From the NCBI GenBank assembly GCA_023150275.1, contig JAKLLG010000002.1, forward strand, positions 324,511 to 388,510: DNA of 64,000 nucleotides, in the 5' to 3' direction. The notes under the pieces are model-generated. The model made no database searches and had not been told where the DNA came from. It saw nothing but the letters and a program-made list of their open reading frames with translations. Within the stretch, counting starts at the first letter, position 1. Each line of letters begins with the position of its first letter. Shown here piece after piece: positions 16,723-25,803 of the stretch. The translations under genes were made by a program, and so were the position numbers. This DNA comes from Rhodocyclaceae bacterium. GTDB lineage: Bacteria; Pseudomonadota; Gammaproteobacteria; Burkholderiales; Rhodocyclaceae.

Positions 16723-18969
16723 TCACCACTTTCCCTCCAGCGACAGCAGCCAGGTCAGCTGCCCCTTCTCGGTGCTGGCCAGGCGCCAGTCATCGGTGCC
16801 GGCGACGAGGCCGGACCAGGCTTGCGAGCTGCGCTTCGTGTCGGCGCGCAGCAGGTTCTGCGCCTGCAGGCGCAGGTTCAGCGCCGACGACAGCTTCTTC
16901 ACCCAATGCGCGTCGAGCAGCGTGCCGCGCGTCGTGTCGTCGGCGAGTTCGCCGGGGATGTCGGTGCGCGACTTGCCGTTCTTCGTCAGCTGGAAGCCGG
17001 CGGAGGACGAGAGCGCGGGCAGGGATTGCTCGTAGCCGAGCGTGAACTGGTAGCGCGGCAGGTCGCGCGCGTCGCGCGTGAGGCCGAGGCGCTCGTCGTC
17101 TACGCGGCCCTGCGGCAGTGTCAGGTGGGCGCGCAGCGAACCGCCTTTCAGGCCGGCAAGCTCGCTCTTCAGCTTGGCGTCAAACTCGATGCCGTAGTGG
17201 CGGGCGGTGCCCTGGTTGTAGGGGCGCTCGACCCAGCGCGCGCCTTCGAGCAGGGTCGTGCGTTCGATGAAGTCGCGCGTGCGGCGCCAGTAGGCACTCA
17301 TGCCGACAACGCCGGCCTCGTCCTTGAGATAGCGTTCGATACCCAGCTCGAAATTCACGTTGCGTTCAGCGACGAGGTCGGGGTTGCCGGCGCGGTCGGG
17401 TTCGAGCGGGGTATTGCCGGTGGCGCTGGCCGTATTCTGGATGGTGAGCGCCGAAATCTCGTCGAGCTTCGGCGCCTTGATGCCGGCACCGACCGAGGAA
17501 CGTGCGACCCAGCCGTTGCCGGCATCGAGCCGCGCGGCGAAGGAGGGCGCGAGCTGGTCGGCATGGTTGTCGCGGCCATTGGATTCGAGGCGGATGGCTT
17601 CGCCGCGCAGGCCGGCGGTGAGGGTCAGTGGCTTGAGTGGTGACCACTCGTGCTGCGCCCAGGCCGTCCACTGCTGCTGGCTGGCCTCGGTCTTTGTCGC
17701 GAAGGCGCCGCTGCCCGTGATGCTTTGCGTTTCCTCACGGCGGTGCGTCGCCGCCTCCAGCCCGAAGGAACTCATCGCCTCGCCGACAGGGTGGTCGAGA
17801 CGAACGGCGGCCGAGAATTCCTGCTCGTCACGGCCGAGCTTTTCGCGGCTGCGGGTGACGGCACCTACAGCGTCGCGCCAGGTGCGCGCCGTGTCGCTGT
17901 CGCGCCAGCCGCCCATCACGGCGGCGCGGCCAGAAAGCTTGCTGCCGCCTGCGAGCTTCAGCTCGCCTTCGCCGCGCAGGCGGGCGATGGTCAGATCGCT
18001 GTCTTCATTGTCGGTGCGGCCGCCCGCCGCTGCGAGGCCGGTGCCGGCAGCGGGACTGGCGTAGGCCGAGCGCTGCAGCACCGTCTCGCGCGTGCCGTCG
18101 TTGCGGTAGAGGCTGGGCCATAGCGTGAAGCTGTCGCCGGCCTTCTTCCAGGTCAGGCGCGGCGACAGGATCAGCTCGTTCAGTTCGTAGGGGCCGTGCT
18201 CGCGGTCTTCCTGCCACAGGTTGCGCGTGCCGATATTGGCATTGATGCGCGTCGTCGCCTTGTCCAGCGGCATGCCGTGGTGGTTCACGGTGAGCGGCAG
18301 CAGCCAGGAGAACTGCGTGCCATCGTCGAGCAGATTGCCGCCGCCGCGGCTCACCGAAAACTGGCCGTTGGCTTCCGCGTCGCCACCGACGCCGCGCAGT
18401 CCGGCGGCGGCCTTCAGCGTGGTCGAGGCAGTCGGCTTGGCCTTGCGCATGATCAGGTTGACGGTCACCGGTGCGCTGCCGCCGTGCTCGGCCGACGAAC
18501 CGCGCAGGATCTCGATGCGCTCCAGTTCGCCGGAGGGCATGCGGCCGACCATGGTCAGCGCATAGCGCGCGTTGGCCGTCGGCCGCTCGCCGTCGACGAG
18601 AAACTGCACCGCATCGCGGCCCATGCCGCGCGTCTTCGCGCTCGGTGCGCCGTCGCCGGAGTGGTCGCCGGCGTCGATGCCCGGCAGCTTGCGGATGACC
18701 TCGCCGACGGTGAGACCGCCGAGGGCTTCGATCTCCTTCTTGTCGAGGATGGTCTTCTGGGTGACGGCCTCGCGGCGGTCGGTCAGCGCGTCGTGGGTGG
18801 CGGTGACGACGATTTCTTCCAGTTGAGTCTGGGCGATGGCTGTTCCGTGGAGAAGGGGAAAACCATTCACCACAGAGACACAGAGGCACAGAGAATAACG
18901 GGAGACAGAAATGCTTCGCTGCTTCTCTGTGTCTCTGTGTCTCTGTGGTTCGCGGTTCTGTGTTTTCAT
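16723..18969 (-). CDS. TonB-dependent outer-membrane receptor
   Basis: A 748-residue receptor with a TonB box region (EEIVVTATHD, near residue 53) and a plug domain (TVGEVIRKLPGI to RIEILRGSSAEHGGSAPV). A 22-strand-type barrel ends in the aromatic LSLEGKW. The start at 18969 overlaps the CobN-like stop (ATGA), so translation is coupled. The N-terminal ~45 residues are encoded by an intergenic-type inverted repeat (18869-18949), which also supplies the hydrophobic core of the apparent signal peptide (RYSLCLCVSVV). The substrate is unknown; heme, another tetrapyrrole or a siderophore is likely from context. Confidence 0.85.
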   Translation of the reverse strand: MKTQNREPQRHRDTEKQRSISVSRYSLCLCVSVVNGFPLLHGTAIAQTQLEEIVVTATHDALTDRREAVTQKTILDKKEIEALGGLTVGEVIRKLPGIDAGDHSGDGAPSAKTRGMGRDAVQFLVDGERPTANARYALTMVGRMPSGELERIEILRGSSAEHGGSAPVTVNLIMRKAKPTASTTLKAAAGLRGVGGDAEANGQFSVSRGGGNLLDDGTQFSWLLPLTVNHHGMPLDKATTRINANIGTRNLWQEDREHGPYELNELILSPRLTWKKAGDSFTLWPSLYRNDGTRETVLQRSAYASPAAGTGLAAAGGRTDNEDSDLTIARLRGEGELKLAGGSKLSGRAAVMGGWRDSDTARTWRDAVGAVTRSREKLGRDEQEFSAAVRLDHPVGEAMSSFGLEAATHRREETQSITGSGAFATKTEASQQQWTAWAQHEWSPLKPLTLTAGLRGEAIRLESNGRDNHADQLAPSFAARLDAGNGWVARSSVGAGIKAPKLDEISALTIQNTASATGNTPLEPDRAGNPDLVAERNVNFELGIERYLKDEAGVVGMSAYWRRTRDFIERTTLLEGARWVERPYNQGTARHYGIEFDAKLKSELAGLKGGSLRAHLTLPQGRVDDERLGLTRDARDLPRYQFTLGYEQSLPALSSSAGFQLTKNGKSRTDIPGELADDTTRGTLLDAHWVKKLSSALNLRLQAQNLLRADTKRSSQAWSGLVAGTDDWRLASTEKGQLTWLLSLEGKW
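18869..18949. repeat. 27-bp inverted repeat (CACAGAG-type) inside the receptor's 5' coding region
   Basis: The left arm (18869-18895) and right arm (18923-18949) are reverse complements at 26 of 27 positions, around a 27-base spacer. The arms consist of CACAGAGACACAGAG-like units. Sequences of this type occur as dispersed intergenic repeats in environmental bacteria (recalled knowledge, not checked). Here it lies wholly inside a coding region and can form a strong mRNA hairpin close to the start codon. Confidence 0.85.
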
Positions 18970-21900
18970 GTGGACGCCCCCACCTGCCGCAGCGCCGGAT
19001 TGGTCAGTGTGCGCAGCGCGCCGCCGCCGGTGGCGAGCAGCAGGAGGGCGACGCCGAGCATGGCGAAGGGCAGGGCCGGCGGCAGGGGCTTGTCTTCGAC
19101 CTTTTCCAGCATCATGCCTTCGATCTGCGGTGGGGCCGGCGCCTCCGGCGGCGGCGCCAGATCGGCCGCCTGCTGCGGGCGCGTGGCGGGCAGCAGCGCG
19201 GCGAGGCCGAAGCCGGCGGTGGGCTTGGCACCGTCGTCGACGAAGTCCTTGAACACCTTGTTGTCGGTGACGACGTCGTGGCGCTGGGCGAGGTCGCGGT
19301 AGCGCGCCTTCAACTCGGCCAGCACCTTCGGGTCGGCCTGCCAGTAACCCTGGCGCGCGGCTTCGATCATGCGCTCGATGGTCTGCGCCAGCGCCGTCGG
19401 GTTCTTCGCCTCGAACCATTCCTTGAGGCCGAGCTGGTGCTTGTCGCGCACATAGACGTCGACGAACTCCTGCCACTGGTCGTCGCGCACGATCTCGCGG
19501 GCGACGATGGTCCAGCCGGAGAAGTTGTTCATCGAATCGAGCACCTGCAGCGTGCCGGCGTAGCCCTCGGCCATCAGCCCCTTGATGTAGCCGGGGTGGA
19601 AGTTGCGGGTGGCGAGTTCCTTTGCGAGGAACTGGTCGGCGCCTTCCACCTTGCCGCTACCCGAACCCCGGAGGTTCGAGATGTACAGCTCCGGCGCCTT
19701 ACCATCGAGGCGGCGCACCGCGAGGCCGATGCCGCCGAGGTACTGGAAGGGATCGTCGGTGGTGAGCATGCCGTAGAGGTTCGAGGTGCGCGACAGCACG
19801 GCGCCTTCGGTGCCCTTCAGGTGCTCGGCGTAGAGGTTCATCTGCGCGGCTTTTCCGGTGGCCCCTGCAATGCCCTGCTTGCCCCAGTCCTCCTCGTCGG
19901 CGCCGTAGGCGAACTGCATGCGCGAGAGGTAGAGGTCGGCGAGCTTTCGGTCGCCCTCGGCCTTGCCTTTCCAGGTGTCGGTGGCGAGCGTTGCGTCGTC
20001 GAGCCCCGTGCCGTACTTGCCGGATTCCGACGAGAACATGCGCGTCTCGGCGGCTTTTACCGCCGCTGCCTCCGGAATGCCCTGCTTGATCAGACGGGCG
20101 GTGATGGCATGGCTGTTTTCGTAAAGCGGGTTGTCGGCTTCGTTCGCGCGGGCAGCGAGTTGCACCGCTTTCGCCAACTGCTTCATCGCGTTCGGGAAGT
20201 GGTCGCGGTAGAGGCCGGTCGCCGAGAGGACGACGTCGACGCGCGGCCGCCCGAGTTTCTCGCGCGACACCAGCTGCACATCGACGACGCGGCCGCCGGC
20301 ATCCCACACCGGCTCGACGCCCATGGTCCACAGCGCCTGCGCTTCGAGCATGCCCTGGTGGCGCATGGTCTCGACCGACCACAGCGAGAAGGCGAGCTTT
20401 TTTGGCGTCTTGCCGGTCTTCGCCTTGTGCGTTGCGATCAGCGCTTCTGCGGCATTCTTGCCGGCTTCCCAGGCCTGCTTCGTCGGCACGCGCGAGGGGT
20501 CGAAGCCGTAGAGGTTGCGGCCGGTTGGCAGCGCGTCCGGGTTCTTCATCGGGTCGCCGCCGTAGGAAGTCGGGATGTACCTGCCGGAGAGCGCGGCGAG
20601 CAGGCCGTTCATTTCGCCGGCGGCACCGAGGTCGGCGTACCAGCGGCGGCCCTGCTCGAAGCGTTCGGCGAGCGCGGCATCGGCGGGTTTCGCGGCGCGG
20701 CCTTCGAGCCAGTCGCGGAACAGCCTGAACGGCGGCGCCTCGACCGTCTTCTCGTAGCTGTCTACGAACATCTCGTCGAGCTCGTCGGCGGCGACGCCGG
20801 CGGCCTTGGCGGCAGATTCCCAGAACGGCTTGCCGAGCATCAGCAGCACCGTGCCGAGGCGATGCGTCTCCTGCGGCGGCGTGGCGAAGGTGTGCAGGCC
20901 CAGCGGCTGCGCGGTTTGCGCCAGTTCGTGCAGGTGGTCGTGCAGGGCATCGACGAAGTTGCGGAACTCGGCCTCGATCCTCGCCTCGCTCCAGCCCATG
21001 TCCCTGGCTATGCGCTCCTTCTTCACTGCCGCCTTGAGGTCGGCGGCGAGCTTCAGCTTCACGGCGCCGTCGTCCTGTGCCAGCCATGCGTGCAGCAGGT
21101 CGTGGATCCTGACCGTCGCCTCGTGCAGGCCGGCCGGCGCGAAGGCCGGCGTCTGGTGCGTGACGATCGTCGCGCGGCCGCGGCGCTTGGCCTGCAGCGC
21201 CTCGCCGATGTTGTCGACGATGTACGGGTAGATCACCGGCACGTTGCCGACGGCGAGCATCGGGTAGTCCGTCATCGCGAGGCCGCGCTCCTTGCCCGGC
21301 AGCCATTCCTGCGAGCCGTGCGTGCCGTAGTGGATCAAGGCGTCGGCCCTGAACTGCTCGCGCACCCACAGGTACTGGGCGAGGTAATAGTGCGAGGGGA
21401 TGGCCTTGGTCGAGTGGTAGAGCGCCTTCTCCTTGTCTTCCCACTTCTCGCCGCGCGGCGCCTGCGGCGTGAAGATCACCTTGCCGGCGGCGAAGCGCGG
21501 GATGACGAAATACGGCGTACCGCTGCTTTTGTCACCCTCGCGGATGACCATCGCCGATTTCTCGGGATCGCCCCAGCGTTCCTGCATTTCGCGACGCACG
21601 CCTTCCGGCAGCGTCGCCAGCCACTGGCGGTAGACGGCGACCGGCAGCCTGTCGGCGAGGCCGTCGCGCAGCAAGGACTGCAATTGTCCGTCGCGATAGA
21701 AGGGCGCCAGCAGGCGCTGCAGGTTGTTGATCAGCACCGTCTCTTCCTCGGGCTTCGTGTCGTAGCCGGCGGCCTTCAGCGCCTGCAGCGTCGCGGCGAG
21801 GCTCTTCGGCAGGTTGAGGTAGGAGGCGGAGAGGTTCTTCTCGCCCGGCGGGTAGTTCCAGAACATCACGGCGAGCTTCTTGTCGGCGTTCGGCAGGCGC

Positions 21901-22961
21901 TGCAGGCGGATCTGGTTCAGCGCCTTGGCGACGACGACGGCGGACTGCCCGGGGATCACCGTCACCGCGTCGTCGCCCTTCTTCTGCGCGCCGGCGATGA
22001 CGGCGTCGGTGATGCCGGCGTATTCGCCCTGGGCGAGGAAGAAGGGCACGTCGATCAGCGGCACGCCCTGCGGATCGGTGCGCCAGTCGGCCTCGTCACC
22101 CTTGCGATAGGAGAGCGCCTGCACGAAGGGAATGCCGAGGCTTTCCAGTTCCTTCTTGCGTCCTTCCGGGTCGAGGACGATCTGCGTGTTGATGACGGCG
22201 TCGGCAACGAGCTTGCCGTCGACTTTCAGCAGCCCGGCCTGCGGCCCCATCACCGGCGCGTACCAGGCCAGCGGTACGGCGCCGGCGGCTTCGACGCGGG
22301 CGATCAGGTCGTCTATGAAGGCTGTCTGTTCACTGCCAATGTAGGTCTGATGCAGCGCGACGGCGATGACCGGCGGCTTGTTGGCGAGGTCGACTTGTTT
22401 CCACTTCAGGTAGTCGGCCGTGTTCGCAAAGACAAGGCCGGGCGCCCGCGGGTGATAGATCGCCGCCTTTGGGAAGACCACCGGCGCCGGGATGCCGTCG
22501 AAGCGCTTGCCCTGCCGGTGCGCGGCCAGCGTGCGGAAGAAGTTCTCGAAGTTGGGCCGCGCGCCATTTACGTAGTAGGCATGCAGGCGGTCGGCGACGG
22601 GTTTGGGGAAATCCTTGTACGCGGGCTTCGTGTCGTGCATCCACAGGTGTGGCGCGGCGAGGCCGGGCAGGGCCTTGGCGAGCCTCGCGCGCATCTGGTC
22701 CTGCAGGTGGTCGCGCGGGGCGTCGAAGACGACGAGGTCGGCGCCGCGGAAGACGGCCGCGTCGATGTCGGCCGGCAGCTTTTCGACCTGCTTCGATTCG
22801 ACTTTGAAGCCGTGCGCGGCGCCGATCTCGGCGAGTTTCGTGAACTTGCCGTGCGGCACCGGGCTGACGGAAATGAAGAGGACGGTGTCGGCGTGCGCGG
22901 CAGCGGCGAATAATGCGGCGGCGACGAGAAGTGTACGGCGAAGGTTTTTTTTCAAGGACAT
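18966..22961 (-). CDS. Periplasmic CobN/Mg-chelatase H-like protein (HmuS-like)
   Basis: A 1331-residue member of the CobN/BchH large chelatase-subunit family. Unlike cytosolic CobN, it has a cleavable-looking signal peptide (residues 1-24, ending AAHA) and a C-terminal membrane helix (about 1294-1315, PFAMLGVALLLLATGGGAL). Family motifs include HYGTHGSQEWLPGKERGL. No CobS/CobT ATPase partners are nearby. This architecture beside TonB receptors, an ExbB-like channel and DUF2149 is that of HmuS in Bacteroidota heme operons, proposed to act on heme rather than insert cobalt. Cobalamin or other tetrapyrrole processing is the alternative. Confidence 0.85.
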   Translation of the reverse strand: MSLKKNLRRTLLVAAALFAAAAHADTVLFISVSPVPHGKFTKLAEIGAAHGFKVESKQVEKLPADIDAAVFRGADLVVFDAPRDHLQDQMRARLAKALPGLAAPHLWMHDTKPAYKDFPKPVADRLHAYYVNGARPNFENFFRTLAAHRQGKRFDGIPAPVVFPKAAIYHPRAPGLVFANTADYLKWKQVDLANKPPVIAVALHQTYIGSEQTAFIDDLIARVEAAGAVPLAWYAPVMGPQAGLLKVDGKLVADAVINTQIVLDPEGRKKELESLGIPFVQALSYRKGDEADWRTDPQGVPLIDVPFFLAQGEYAGITDAVIAGAQKKGDDAVTVIPGQSAVVVAKALNQIRLQRLPNADKKLAVMFWNYPPGEKNLSASYLNLPKSLAATLQALKAAGYDTKPEEETVLINNLQRLLAPFYRDGQLQSLLRDGLADRLPVAVYRQWLATLPEGVRREMQERWGDPEKSAMVIREGDKSSGTPYFVIPRFAAGKVIFTPQAPRGEKWEDKEKALYHSTKAIPSHYYLAQYLWVREQFRADALIHYGTHGSQEWLPGKERGLAMTDYPMLAVGNVPVIYPYIVDNIGEALQAKRRGRATIVTHQTPAFAPAGLHEATVRIHDLLHAWLAQDDGAVKLKLAADLKAAVKKERIARDMGWSEARIEAEFRNFVDALHDHLHELAQTAQPLGLHTFATPPQETHRLGTVLLMLGKPFWESAAKAAGVAADELDEMFVDSYEKTVEAPPFRLFRDWLEGRAAKPADAALAERFEQGRRWYADLGAAGEMNGLLAALSGRYIPTSYGGDPMKNPDALPTGRNLYGFDPSRVPTKQAWEAGKNAAEALIATHKAKTGKTPKKLAFSLWSVETMRHQGMLEAQALWTMGVEPVWDAGGRVVDVQLVSREKLGRPRVDVVLSATGLYRDHFPNAMKQLAKAVQLAARANEADNPLYENSHAITARLIKQGIPEAAAVKAAETRMFSSESGKYGTGLDDATLATDTWKGKAEGDRKLADLYLSRMQFAYGADEEDWGKQGIAGATGKAAQMNLYAEHLKGTEGAVLSRTSNLYGMLTTDDPFQYLGGIGLAVRRLDGKAPELYISNLRGSGSGKVEGADQFLAKELATRNFHPGYIKGLMAEGYAGTLQVLDSMNNFSGWTIVAREIVRDDQWQEFVDVYVRDKHQLGLKEWFEAKNPTALAQTIERMIEAARQGYWQADPKVLAELKARYRDLAQRHDVVTDNKVFKDFVDDGAKPTAGFGLAALLPATRPQQAADLAPPPEAPAPPQIEGMMLEKVEDKPLPPALPFAMLGVALLLLATGGGALRTLTNPALRQVGAST

Positions 22962-22987
22962 GGCTTGCTTGCTGGTCGCAAAGTGAA

Positions 22988-23296
22988 TCAGTGCAGGGAC
23001 TGGCTGGCGGGCTGGATGAGCCGATCGTGCGTGTCGTCAGGTGTGGTTTCGATGTGCGGTTCGTCGGAAATCGCGGTATGCAGTTGCGCCCATTCGCGTT
23101 CGAGCCTTTGTGCCGTCTGTTTCAGCATCGGTGGCATTTCGTCTTCCGCGTAGTGCTGAAGCAGCGTCAGGTTGCGCCGGATGCGGTTGGCGAGGCGCGG
23201 GCAACCGAGGCACGAAAAGCGCGTCATCATCGTCATCAGCACGGCGATGAGGGTGACCGGATCGGGGAGTTGCGGTTTTCTGGCTGAGGGTTTCAT
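22988..23296 (-). CDS. Small conserved-looking protein of the heme locus, function unknown
   Basis: A 102-residue protein I do not recognise. Residues about 14-26 are weakly hydrophobic (VTLIAVLMTMMTRF), followed by a SCLGCP motif with two cysteines, then an amphipathic helix (RRNLTLLQHYAEDEMPPML to RLEREWAQLH). The ATG at 23296 is the likely start; upstream in-frame codons run through a GC-rich hairpin. No strong ribosome binding site is visible. It lies between the heme-type receptor and the CobN-like gene, 26 bases before the latter. A heme- or metal-binding accessory role via the CxxC is speculation. Confidence 0.6.
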   Translation of the reverse strand: MKPSARKPQLPDPVTLIAVLMTMMTRFSCLGCPRLANRIRRNLTLLQHYAEDEMPPMLKQTAQRLEREWAQLHTAISDEPHIETTPDDTHDRLIQPASQSLH

Positions 23297-23320
23297 CGTG
23301 CGACGCGATTGGCACGAACA

Positions 23321-23348
23321 CCCCGCTGCGCCGGCGGGCGCAGCGGGG
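23321..23348. repeat. 12-bp stem hairpin between receptor and small gene
   Basis: CCCCGCTGCGCC (23321-23332) pairs perfectly with GGCGCAGCGGGG (23337-23348) around a four-base loop. It sits in the 83-base gap after the heme-type receptor. On the transcribed minus strand it is followed by TGTTCGTG, not a T-run. It is probably a processing, polarity or partial attenuation element rather than a full terminator. Confidence 0.6.
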
Positions 23349-23379
23349 GTCGGCCTGTCTCCTTTTTCTCCTTCGGGTT

Positions 23380-25665
23380 TTAGAAATCCGCCTGGAAGGC
23401 AAGGCGCAGGTTGCGGCCCGGCTGCGAATAGAAGTCGACGCCAACGGGGTAAAGGGCGTCGGCCTGGCGGATGTCGCTCCACAGCCAGTATTTCTTGTCG
23501 AAGACGTTGTTCAGCGCGACGGTGACGCGCGTGTCCTTGCTCGGCTTGACCCAGGCAGCGAGGTCGGTGACGCCGTAGCCCGGCGCGCGGTAGTAGGCCG
23601 GATCGGTGGCCGTGCCAGCGCTGTCGTCGATGCGGTGCTTGCCGGTGGCGGCGCGCAGGCGTGCCTCGGCGCCCCAGCTGCCGGCATCGCGGACGAGACC
23701 AAGGCTGGCGCGCAGCGGCTCGATGCTGTTGAGCGGCGCCTTGTCTTCCTGGTTGTCGCCATGGGCGTAGGCGATGGCGCCATCCACGCGCCAGCCGGGC
23801 ATGAAGCTCCAGTTGCCGCGGACTTCGGCGCCGTAGATGCGGACACGCGCGAGGTTCTGCGACTGATAGGTGGTTGCCACGCCGGAAATGCAGCTCGGGT
23901 CGCCCGGGCAGGACAAGGTCATCCGTTCGATGAAATCCTTGTAGCGGTTGTCGTAGATGGCAACCTGGCCGAAGGCCTTTTCCGTACGCGCGCGCAGGCC
24001 GAGTTCGAGGCCGATGCTGGTTTCCGGCTTCAGGTCCGGGTTGGGCGAAATACCGTAGCCGGGCGGTACGCCGGCATTGCGGAAGGCGCCGTTCACCTCG
24101 TTGTAGTTCGGCGCCCGGAAGCCGCTTGCCAACTGGCCGTAGGTCGATAGCACCTCATCGAACTTCCACTGTGCGCCAAGCTTTGGCGAGAAGTGGCTGA
24201 AGGTCTGCTTGCTGACCGACTTGCCGGTGGCGGTGATCAGCGGCTGCGACAGTGCATCCACTTCCGGGTCCAGCGTGCTGCGGTCGTAGCGGATGCCGGG
24301 GGTCAGCGTCAGCTTGCCACCGACGAGGCCGCTGATCTCGTCCTGGAAGAAGATGCCCAGCGTGTCGGTGGTGCCGTTGGCGAAATCGCGCAGCGGGAAG
24401 GTTTCGCCGGCGATGGTCTTCGATACAGTGCCGGTGGTCCGGTTGTAGCGTGTCGCGTCACGCAGTTGCTCGACCTCGTTGCGCATCAGGTCGACGCCGT
24501 AGGTGAGCAGATGCGTCACCCCCTTGCCGAGCAGCGACTCGAACTGCAGGTTCATGCCCGTCGTCTTCTGGTCGAAGCGGAATTCCTGATAGACGTCGCA
24601 GTTGTTGCCGGCGCCGGATGCGGCGGAACAGGTGGCGCTGGTGTTGCTGCGCCGGTTGTAGTTCTCGTTGTCCGTCTTCGAGTCCTGATGGTAGGCCTTG
24701 GCGAGCATGCGGTCGTAGAAGGCGCCATCGGGCTTGTGCTCGTATTCGAGGCTGAAGCGGTTCCGCTTGCTGGTGTCGTCGCCGAGCATCTGCGTGATCT
24801 TCGGCAGCGAGCCGGAGAGGCGGCGAACATCGGTTTCGACGTTCTGTTCGCGCGCTTCAAACGTGGTCGTCAGCTTGTGGCCGGCGGCCGGCTTCAGGAT
24901 CAGCTTGGCGAGTACGCCGCGATCCTCGGTGTCGGCGGGGTTCGGCGTTTCGCGGAAGCGGCTGGTGCTGTTGTTCTTGCCCTTGTTCTCGATCTCATGG
25001 CCGCGCGCCTCGCCATAGCCGAGCAGAAACTCAGCCGTGTCGTTGCGCAGCGCACCGAGCACGCTGCCCGAGAACTGGTTGTTGGCGCCGCTGTAGCCGC
25101 CGCGCACACGCACGCCATAGCCTTTCTCGATGCTGGTCAGGTCGGCTGGATCGACGGTGACGAAACCGACCACGCCGCCGAGCGCATCCGAACCGTATAG
25201 GCTGGATGCGGCGCCGCGCACGATCTCGACCTGCTTCAGGAAATCGGGAAAAACCGACGGCGTCGCGCTCATCGTGAAGTTGGTCGGGCCGCCGCCGTTG
25301 TAGTAGTCGGGCAGGCGGACGCCATCGACCATGGTTACGACGCGGTTGTCCTCGATGCCGCGGATGTTCACGCGCGTGGCGCCGAAGCGGCGCAGGTCGC
25401 GCGTCATCGCGATGTCGGGGTCGTCGCGGAAGAGGTCGGCCTCGTCCATCGGCAGGCGGCGGTCCATGTCCTCGCGGGTGACGGCGGTGACGGTGACCGG
25501 CAGGTCGTCGATGGCGGCTGCGCTGCGCGTGGCGGTGACGACGGTGTCGCGCAACTGCTGGTCGGCGTGCGCAGGCAACGCCGAAGCGGCCAGGGTTGCC
25601 GCTACGGCGGCGGTGAGTGGATCAAGGGCGAAGCGCCGGCGCGAACCGGCATGATCGACAGACAT
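23380..25665 (-). CDS. TonB-dependent heme/hemoglobin-type receptor (HmuR-like)
   Basis: A 761-residue outer-membrane receptor: signal peptide (to about residue 34, ALPAHA), TonB box (DTVVTATRS), plug domain (VNIRGIEDNRVVTMVDGVRLPD; LKQVEIVRGAASSLYGSDAL), and a barrel ending RNLRLAFQADF. It resembles the hemoglobin/transferrin/lactoferrin receptor family and carries the FRAP box (FRAPNYNEV) and an NPDL box (SPNPDLKPE). The His usually found between FRAP and NPDL in heme receptors is missing; a Tyr (PPGYG) is there instead. GGAG six bases before the ATG supports the start. It is likely the heme entry point of the operon. Confidence 0.87.
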   Translation of the reverse strand: MSVDHAGSRRRFALDPLTAAVAATLAASALPAHADQQLRDTVVTATRSAAAIDDLPVTVTAVTREDMDRRLPMDEADLFRDDPDIAMTRDLRRFGATRVNIRGIEDNRVVTMVDGVRLPDYYNGGGPTNFTMSATPSVFPDFLKQVEIVRGAASSLYGSDALGGVVGFVTVDPADLTSIEKGYGVRVRGGYSGANNQFSGSVLGALRNDTAEFLLGYGEARGHEIENKGKNNSTSRFRETPNPADTEDRGVLAKLILKPAAGHKLTTTFEAREQNVETDVRRLSGSLPKITQMLGDDTSKRNRFSLEYEHKPDGAFYDRMLAKAYHQDSKTDNENYNRRSNTSATCSAASGAGNNCDVYQEFRFDQKTTGMNLQFESLLGKGVTHLLTYGVDLMRNEVEQLRDATRYNRTTGTVSKTIAGETFPLRDFANGTTDTLGIFFQDEISGLVGGKLTLTPGIRYDRSTLDPEVDALSQPLITATGKSVSKQTFSHFSPKLGAQWKFDEVLSTYGQLASGFRAPNYNEVNGAFRNAGVPPGYGISPNPDLKPETSIGLELGLRARTEKAFGQVAIYDNRYKDFIERMTLSCPGDPSCISGVATTYQSQNLARVRIYGAEVRGNWSFMPGWRVDGAIAYAHGDNQEDKAPLNSIEPLRASLGLVRDAGSWGAEARLRAATGKHRIDDSAGTATDPAYYRAPGYGVTDLAAWVKPSKDTRVTVALNNVFDKKYWLWSDIRQADALYPVGVDFYSQPGRNLRLAFQADF

Positions 25666-25803
25666 GCAAATCTCCAGATGGCTAGTTTCTTAGCTGGCTG
25701 GCGCATGGCTGGCTGGCTCTCTTGATGGGTGATGAAAAATATCGGTTGCGCGAAACGGGTGCGCTGAATGAAGCGCGCGCGTCGGGTGATGGCTGGCGTT
25801 ATG

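Noticed and set aside
18869..18949. A possible CRISPR array from the repeated CACAGAG units
   Set aside because: There are only two arms in inverted orientation, with no regular spacers and no cas genes.
18945..22913. A very long open frame antisense to the CobN-like gene
   Set aside because: It mirrors the codon structure of the GC-rich chelatase gene, has no recognisable domain and low-complexity content; the minus-strand protein has clear motifs.
25666..25803. A cobalamin riboswitch upstream of the receptor/CobN-like genes
   Set aside because: No B12-box or surrounding conserved elements could be found in the leader; the Fur box and gene set suggest iron/heme instead.
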